NCBI GenBank assembly: GCA_030015575.1
Contig: JASDDO010000026.1
Span: 189,621,739 to 189,685,738, forward strand
Direction: 5' to 3'
Length of the DNA stretch: 64,000 bases
From: Agapanthus africanus
Taxonomy: Eukaryota; Streptophyta; Magnoliopsida; Asparagales; Amaryllidaceae
Part shown: positions 56,640-64,000 of the stretch, piece by piece
Position numbering within the stretch: the first letter of the stretch is position 1
Layout of the letters: every line of letters starts with the position of its first letter
The notes under the pieces: generated by a model
Told to the model about the DNA's origin: nothing
Database searches by the model: none
What the model saw: only the letters and a program-made list of their open reading frames with translations
Made by a program: the position numbers and the translations under genes

Positions 56640-59406
56640 GTGGTTGTAGTATCTCATACTCAACCATCCCATAAAAGTCTCTCTCTAGGAATAGGCCTTC
56701 GTGAGTGGATCCGCCATGTTATCCTCTGAGTCTGCTCTCCAAACCTCGATCTCCTTGGAGATCAACCATCTCCATGATCTGGTGATACTGCCTTAGAATA
56801 TGTCTGGATCACTGATGGGACGGACGTTCCTTGGCATAAGCCACAACTCCATTGTCACACAATGGAAGGAACTAAGTTCATCTCATGAACAAATATACAC
56901 CTAGACTACCTCTTTAGTAGCATCTTTTGTAACGATGTTTCTTGCCTTTAATCGTCTAGTATGTCACGGTATCTAGCTTGGAACTCTTCCAACATCCCGT
57001 CCCTCCACTGAGGGTAAAGACAATGCCTGTGACTGACATTCAGTCATCTTTATCACTCTGGAACCTTTGCAGTGATTCTCCCCAGGACCGATTGATACCT
57101 TCTCACTACAACTAATGAGCATCCTAGCATCCAATTACATCTATCTCATAGATGAAAACTCAGGATTTAGGAGGTATCACTTTGATCCTATATGGAGAAT
57201 CCTTGTGGTAAGCGGAGATTGACCGAGCGTAGCATAGGAAAATCCTTTCCTATCAAGAGTATGTCGTCCACGTACTCTACGAGGATTACTACCATACTCC
57301 CTACTACCTTTTTATATATACAAGGTTCATCGACCATTTTGATGATGTCAAACTGTTTGACTAACTCATCAAAACAATGTTCCAACTCCACGATGCCTGC
57401 TTTATCATATAAAACATCTTATACACGTTTCCGCTGCTCCCGCTATTTACGAATCCTTCTGACTGTGTACTTATAGACTCTGTCTTCTAAATCATTATTT
57501 AGAAAAGCAGTCATGACACCCAACCACCAGATATCGTAGTCATGGTGTGTAGCCGTGGCAAGTAGGATCTGGATGGACTTAAGCATAGGCACTGGAAAAG
57601 GTTTCATCATTATCCACGCCTGGTCGATGACGAAAACCTTTAACAGGTCTAGCTTTGAAGGTCTCAACTTTTCCATGTACACCAAGTAATCTTCTCAAGA
57701 TATACTTGCTCCTGATGGGGATTTAACCCTTCAGATATAGCAATCAAAGTCCATACTTTGTTGGTGTATAAGGATTCCATCTCAGATCGCTAAGCATCCA
57801 GTCATTCTTACAGTGTCCCACTCTTGATGGCCAGCTCGAAACTAGTTGGGTCATCATCTCATGATGCATTCCTCGCTCCCACTGTCATAGAGAAACCGAA
57901 GTATCTCTCAGGTGGGTGAGGAACCCTGCTAGATCGGCGGAGAGGCTGAGGTTTGTTGGTTACTATCGAATCCTTTAGTTCTACCAAATTAGTAGCTGCA
58001 GTTTGTATAGCTGGAACCTTTCCAGTTCTACATAACAGACCTTGCCTCGAGCTTGTCCGGATTTTGCTTTTTAGACATAGGCCGGACAACCCCAAATCTT
58101 AACCAATTTAAGATATGGGCACTTCCTTTTCCATATCATATATGAAGTGGTAGGCAACTGATTTGATTTGAACCCTATTCAATAGGTATGCAGCTTCTCA
58201 AGTGCATAACTCCCAAAAGGAAATAGGTGACTCAGTAGTACTCATCATAGAGCACACCTTATCATATAGGGTGTGATTGCTCCACCCCGATATACCATTA
58301 TGCAATGGTGTATACGGAGGAGAAATGCTGAGAGAGAAACTCATTCTCCTTTAGAACAGTCCAGAAATTCCGTGCTCAAGTATTCTGCTCCTTGATCAAA
58401 TCAAAGGACATAATACTTATACCCGTTTTTGGTTTTCTACTTCTTACTTATATTCTGTGAATATCTCAAAAGCTTCGGACTTGTGTTTCAACAGGAACAT
58501 ATGTCTGAATCTTGAGAGATCATCAGAGAATGTGATGAAGTACAAAGAACCAGTGTTGGCATATGTAGACAGGGGACCTTATATACATTAACATGTATTA
58601 ATCCCAAGAGTTCACTAACTCTTTCTCTGTTTCCATTAAACAGAGCTGTGGTCATCTTATCTTTGTGACATGACTGGCAAGTTTCACAAGATGTGAATTC
58701 AAACTAATTTAAATATGCTTCTAAATGTAACTTTAGCCAGTCGGGTCGCATTGATATGACCTAGTCTACAATGCCTCAAGAAGAATTCGTTCATTTCTGA
58801 ACTCTTCCCCTTGTGTGTGTTCTGTATACAAGGAACTGTAGTTTGATTTAGAACGTCAATACTTTTAGATAACGTGCCTGAACCGATCAACTTTTGATAT
58901 AGGAAATGTTCAAAACATTATCCAACGATACACAATTTTATCATTTCTTTACTAATAAAGAGAGTGATATGATTTTGTATATCAGGTTCGGTATCTAATA
59001 ACATTCGTTCAGAATCAATGTATTAGTAATACAGGGTGACAGTGACCAACAGACTTGGCTGCAACACTTTTCCCGTTTTCTGTCTCATGAAACTTATCAC
59101 CCGTTCTCAGTTCTCTACCTATCTGTATCCCATGTAACAAATTACATATGCGGGATCCTGATCTGGTATCACATACCCAGGACGTAAAGAATACTGAGAA
59201 ACAGTTCTGTATAATGAACATACCCGAAGATGATGCATCAGCATGCACTCTCTTCGTTTGGGCGGCATGGGAAATCTGGTATTCACCTATTTCCTGCTCT
59301 GTCTTATAAGAATTATAAGTTAGAGCGGTACCAACGTTCCCCAGCTCAGTATAACAAGCGGGTTCGGTCAATATTCCGTATTATTATCTTGATTAAGGCG
59401 TGACAT
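56640..59406 (-). pseudogene. Element E gag-pol remnant (gag deleted, pol decayed)
   Basis: This is the reverse-oriented counterpart of the A pseudogene. The Gag start ATG is at 59406-59404. The frame breaks after about a dozen codons, and most of Gag is missing as in A. The longest pieces are Gag/protease (59371-59015, active site DTRSGS), integrase finger (58890-58699, RHCRLGHIN), pre-RT linker (58095-57859), RT (57685-57443, IWWLGVMTAFLNN with Gly in place of the catalytic Asp at 57520-57518) and RT with intact YVDDILLIGKD (57391-57188). RNase H remains as fragments. The same gag loss and RT Asp loss in A and E mean both derive from an already defective source. Confidence 0.85.
59015..59371 (-). 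pseudogene. Element E Gag-protease remnant (118 aa)
   Basis: This is the longest open piece in E. It begins MTEPACYTELGNVG, like the Gag N-terminus of D (MTEPDCYDW), then jumps to the protease region (MFIIQNCFSVFFTSWVCDTRSGS). The DTG loop reads DTR, so the protease is also damaged. A has the same junction. Confidence 0.75.
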
Positions 59407-59619
59407 GGTCGCTACCAGGAGAAAGAGAGAAGAAAACACTCAGCGTGCGCTCTTGCAAGATCAGATTGGTTATTATTTTATCTAATCAGGATGGCTCCCA
59501 CTGTTTTTATCAAATCTTCCTTCAAACCCTAAAAGGAAAGACTAGCCGGGATTAATTACACACTACAAGTTCGCCGATCTTTCAGCCAGGCCAGTGTCGG
59601 TACTTTGAGGGAGGTCCCC

Positions 59620-59633
59620 CGTGCTTTCGCACG
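59620..59633 (-). other. GNRA-tetraloop hairpin, element E leader
   Basis: In element orientation CGTGC-GAAA-GCACG, as in A. Confidence 0.65.
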
Positions 59634-59857
59634 AACCTAATTAATGTAAACCTCGTTTTCCCAGAGGCGTAACCTCGTTAACACCTTTCTAGACACCTAC
59701 TTGATCGGCTAATTGTAATGTGTAAAACTCTCCCAGGAGTAACTCTTACTCGCAGCGGGTATTGGGATCCAACTATCTCATAGAAGGTATGCAATCTCAT
59801 TGCAAATTTCAACACTTGAAATTCCCTATAATATTTTTCCCCAAAAGATCTATGACC

Positions 59858-60046
59858 TTGACAAGGTCAACAAACCATAGACCGTAAGTCAATTTCAACC
59901 CGTCATTTCTTGATTGAATCAAACCCACCCGCACGACCCTTGACAAGGTCAACAAGGCCACACGACTACCCTAACCCAATCTGCATCATATGCATAAGCA
60001 GATAAATACTGGTTAGCTACCGCACACTGCGCCTTGACAAGGTCAA
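59858..60046 (-). repeat. Three TTGAC hairpins, element E
   Basis: Copies at 59858-59870, 59940-59952 and 60034-60046 all read CCTTGACAAGGTCAACAA on the + strand. Loops are a base shorter than in A. Confidence 0.8.
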
Positions 60047-62272
60047 CAAGCGCAGCACGAATACTAAGCAGGACTTATCTGAAATGACGGAGGGCTACGA
60101 CAGGTTTTTCTGAAAACCTATTGCGTAATGAACTTGATATCGTTGTGGGATCGAATGTATTTTGAAATGGAGTGTTTTTGAGGCTTTTCTAGTTTTGCTA
60201 AAGAAGTCACTCCCGGTGAAGGGATCGTCGGTCCTTTCCTCGTCGAATGAGGTGCGGGATATATCATATATATCACTGTGCAAAGCAGAAACTGTAGAAG
60301 CAATCAAAAAACAAACCGAGGGGTGTAGCATCTGCCAGTTATTGCTAAAGGAGTCACTCCCGGTGAAGGGATTTTGGTCCTTTCCTTATCGAATAAGGTG
60401 CAGGATGTTCTACAAGGAACACCGCGATGCAAAGCAAGAACTGCAGCTACCTGTTTTATTTAGAAATTCGATTCCACAACATCTTAGGTTTCTTTTCTTT
60501 CATTAATCACATTAATGAAGTCCCATCATTTAAGTATCTAAACATCACAGATAAATACAACGTACACTTATGCCATCCGCATTCGCCTTGATGTCCCCTC
60601 GTGCACCGTTAGGTTAGGTAACTAATGGCAGAGCGGGGCAGGGCTAGCGCGGGTGTAAAACATAAGTAACGCCTATATAATATATCATATATACTATATA
60701 CTCTATCTATCATAGAACATCACATGATCACATCACAGATATCGCAGCAGAAGAAACATATGAAACATTGGATATACTAGGACGTCAGTGTTTTCAATAC
60801 AAGCCAGTATAAAACACGAATTCCACGGTCGAGATGAATAGCCAAACCCACACCCCTAGACCTGTACGAGAGCGGCAAGCAACCCTACCAATTCTAGAGT
60901 TAGGAGACCCGGACTCGACTCCTCGAGTTGGTCTCCCACTGGACTCGAAAACCCGGTTACTTGTGCCCTCCTCCTTGGGTCTATCCTAGTGCGGAAAAGT
61001 AAATAATATACAACAACGGTGACAACTTCCGCAACCTGGAAGTGCCCCAATAAAAGAATATTACATATAAGTTTTTACATGAATGGAAATGAAAAACAAT
61101 CATCTCACATAAAAAACCCCGGCGATTCAAACACGACGATCCAATATAACATATCCAGTAACACATAACATCACATGTCATCAACGTAAGTAAACATGCG
61201 AATCCCAATTGTCGTTGACCTATAGCAACGAAACCGGCGATATCACATATTACACTTACGGTCACAAAAAAGAAAGTGTAAAACTACAACAGTTGGATTC
61301 CGCAACCTCTTTAGACATCGCATGTCTAACAATTATAAACCCCGCATTTTAGTCTCATTATCGAAAACTCTTTTCAATATCAAGTCAGGCAATTCAACAA
61401 GATTCCCGACATTGTGATCGAATTCTCATCACAAACTTTAGTAGGCGGCCGCACCCCCGACGCCGTCGACAAAGTGCACCAAGGCGGAACACCGCTGCCG
61501 CAAGCACCCGAACGGATGCTTTCGGCGACGGGGTTCTCCTACAGTCACTTGGTCGGGGCTATGGGGCGTGGCTATCTATTAAGTTTTACCGGCGAGTATC
61601 CGCGTACGCTACGTGATTGCAACGGACTTTTGATCGCATCAAAATTCCATGGCAACCGATCAAGTGAGACTAAACCGCTAGATTTATAACATTCATTCAG
61701 TTATCTCATAACTACTTGTGAATTCCAATTATTGTATCACATTCCAGATAAATAGAAAATGTTAAACTTTCCGATCGAACAGTCAAACACCCAAGTTTTC
61801 CCGAAGCAGCTCAACACATGAAATAGGTTTAAAAACATCCAGTTCATGCATCAGTACCAACTGTAGAAGGGTCAAGCCAACGCCTCACATGTGGCACGCC
61901 GTACTGCCCCAAACCCGAAGGTTCAAAGGGCAGTTCAAGACGGTCACATAATCGAGTTAAGGTTTGTTGTCTTCTAGAGGGTCCATCGCGTTACTTGCAC
62001 TACTTAGAACGTTATTAAACCACGGAAAGATCCAACACTTGGAAATTTCCTAACAGGGGAAAAGGTAGGTATTCATATCCAGTCGAACTTTTTAACATAT
62101 TCAAAAATTATCCGGAAAAACACAGACGAAGTTAAACTTCCCGATCGAAACACGGAGTTCCCAATACAACCCAGAAAACTCAACTGTTGTGTATACATTA
62201 AAATTACCCAGAAAACACAGGAGTTAATTATAAACATTACTGTCCAAAGTGGGGTCAAAGAATTAACAATAT

Positions 62273-62322
62273 GGCCGCGGAACCGCCGCGCCACGTGGGG
62301 TAAGGCCGCGGTTCCACGGCGG
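62273..62322 (-). other. GC-rich leader hairpin, element E
   Basis: Arms 62273-62290 and 62304-62322 pair around GGAACC/GGTTCC cores with a few mismatches. Confidence 0.65.
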
Positions 62323-62506
62323 TTTGACGGAGTTAGGACTCCGTTTTGCACAGTAATTCATAAAAAACCCTGCTTAATTTTCTGCATATTTTTAATATTG
62401 AAAAATCCACATTTTCAAAAATTGGACAGAGAGTGGTCTCGGATTAGGGTTTCGGGTTCGATCGGGTTTCTAACATCGTCTACTCATCGCATAAGGCTCT
62501 AGCTAG

Positions 62507-62518
62507 GCTCTGATACCA
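62507..62518 (-). other. Element E primer-binding site
   Basis: GCTCTGATACCA on the + strand equals TGGTATCAGAGC in element orientation, next to the 5' LTR. Confidence 0.9.
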
Positions 62519-62519
62519 C

Positions 62520-64000
62520 TGTAGGGTTCCAAGGCACACTAATGAGGTCTCACAAGGCATCAACCATGCCAATTTCAAATTTTACAAGTGCCGAGAAACC
62601 CTAATATGGATTCGTTAACTAGAGATTAAGGCGATAACCGAACAAGTAAACAACTTTGCTATGAGTGAACGGAAAATACAACCTTTGTAGATCCGGTCCT
62701 CCACCTCCAAAGCTCCGTGACGATGTTCCTTCGCTGTGATCATCGGATCTCAGACTCTAGTGTTGATTCCATCGGAGAAATGATCGGGCTAGGTCGTCGA
62801 CTTCGATGCCGAAAATGATCTACGTCGAGGCAACTCAAGATCAAGCTCCAACTTCACCAAGTCATGAAACTTGTGAAGATAACACCCTATACTACTTGGC
62901 AAGTGGTAGAGGATGAAGAAATAGGAAGTGGGTTCACTTTAGAATTGGATTTCTCACTCTTTTTCTCATTTCACCATTGTTGGTAGCAAGCTTCTTCATC
63001 TTGAAGAAGAAGAAGATGATAATATGATGAGTATATTAAAAATAGGAAATAAAATGATACTTATCATATTTACAACCATGGTTAAGTGTAGAGAATTAAC
63101 TAGGGTTTAGTTGAATGGTTAGGGTTAGGACATGAAGACAAAATGGTCACTTAGTCAAAGCTTCATGAAGCTTCAACAACAAAACAAACTAAGCCACCAT
63201 TTCATTTTTGCCCAAAATGAATTAATGAATAAATAAATAAATGAATAAGTAAGTAAATCAAAACCCTAACCATTAACATAACCATGGTTTAATTCTTTAC
63301 ACAAACCCAAGATTGCATGTATCATCAAACATGATACAAACAAGTGCACAAAAGTATATCATATATACAACATGTGTATTTCAAGTGTGAAAATCCATTT
63401 AAAGTGAACCAATACTAGTTAATGCAAAGTAATATATCAAATATATAATTATGAATTAAATCATTAAATCAATACTTGATTTAACGATCCGGTCATATCG
63501 CATATAACCGACTAATATCCAATGTATCGGCTTATCGAATCAATCCTTGATTCGATAATTAGGTTATATCGCATACAACCAATCGATACATTCATCGCGA
63601 GAATGGAATACGGTATCACATACACGCATTATTCTCGGTCTCTCATATATCTCATATGCGCTCCTATTTCGTTTCGCTTGAGCCAGGAAACCTCAGTGTA
63701 GGACTCTAAAGACTCGTCAATACGCCGGTAGCAGGTGATGATCATATCAAACACACACAAATTGCAAGCGGTCTGCTAAACGTAACGGCCACCCGGGTAT
63801 TGAGGGATCAGAAGATCGACGATCAAGCCCGCTCACACTCCTGTGAATCCAACCAGTAACACTTACCGTACAGTCCGGTCTGATCGTCTGATATGTCGCA
63901 TATTTCGTCTAGGGGTGGTAAACGTCAGACCCCAATAACTCGATAAGTCATGTCGATATGAGGTCTATAACAGTTCGAGAAACTACTGGTAACACTTACC
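62520..64000 (-). repeat. Element E, 5' LTR (continues beyond window)
   Basis: This is an A-family LTR in reverse, starting TGTAGGGTTCC and aligned with 44218 onward at high identity. Both promoter-like dyads are present (TTAAATCAATACTTGATTTAA type near 63465-63485 and TCGAATCAA-TCC-TTGATTCGA near 63535-63555). About 0.7 kb should lie to the right of the window. Confidence 0.92.

Larger units (their letters stand above)
59407..62506 (-). other. Element E untranslated leader (about 3.1 kb)
   Basis: It is collinear with element A's leader: acceptor-like tract (AG at 59413-59412), GNRA hairpin (59620-59633), three TTGAC hairpins (59858-60046), paired CCGGTGAAGGGAT modules (about 60189-60255 and 60340-60402), CGTTAG block (about 60550-60680) and GC hairpin (62273-62322). 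ORFs here (for example 61414-61689) have no recognisable product. Confidence 0.75.

Noticed and set aside
1-64000. A host gene, tRNA or rRNA gene between the elements
   Set aside because: Every stretch could be assigned to an LTR, a leader, a pol remnant or a long-LTR internal region. The few tRNA-like words are primer-binding sites.

Overview
The window is repeat DNA from a seed-plant (probably angiosperm) nuclear genome. I found no host gene and no tRNA, rRNA or CRISPR locus. Almost every base belongs to a nest of LTR retrotransposons. The evidence is Ty1/copia pol domains, primer-binding sites (PBS) of the initiator-Met type (TGGTATCAGAGC), polypurine tracts (PPT), TG...CA LTR ends and 5-bp target-site duplications (TSD).

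Layout, left to right. Element A (copia, + strand) has its 5' LTR cut by the window edge (1-2115), an internal region 2116-8066 and a 3' LTR 8067-10279. A sits inside an older reverse-oriented LTR of its own family (S, 10280-10495 and 20620-20669). Element B (copia, - strand, 10496-20619, TSD CAATA) sits inside the same old LTR. S lies in the 3' internal part (20670-22272) of a long-LTR element that I take to be gypsy/Tekay-like (G1, + strand); its 3' LTR is 22273-26709. G1 cut into element C (an old, decayed copia, - strand): 3' LTR remnant 26710-28611, internal 28612-34350, 5' LTR 34351-36023. C's 5' LTR is cut by a second long-LTR element, G2 (+ strand; 5' LTR 36024-40351, PBS, 226 bp of leader). 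G2 is cut by a third, G3 (- strand; 3' LTR 40578-44217). G3 is cut by element E (same family as A, - strand, 44218 to the window end). E's 3' LTR is cut by element D (same family as B, + strand, 46228-56389, TSD GTATG).

The B/D family is the coding one. D keeps one gag-pol frame broken by only two stop codons. B has about five stops, one frameshift and Asp-to-Asn changes in both the protease and RT active sites. The A/E family has lost most of gag and one catalytic Asp of RT in both copies, yet A's two LTRs differ by only about 1-2% by eye, so A probably moved using enzymes supplied in trans.

The most interesting signal is non-coding. All five copia elements, from three LTR families, carry a 2-3 kb leader between PBS and gag. 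It holds the same ordered RNA-like modules: a long GC-rich hairpin, a CGTTAG hairpin block, three TTGAC...GTCAA hairpins, a GNRA-tetraloop hairpin (A, B, D, E) and a pyrimidine-rich AG just before gag. Some stems differ between elements by compensatory changes. The LTRs carry further hairpins with the same behaviour. These could be packaging, dimerisation, translation or splicing signals shared by competent and defective families; that role is inference.
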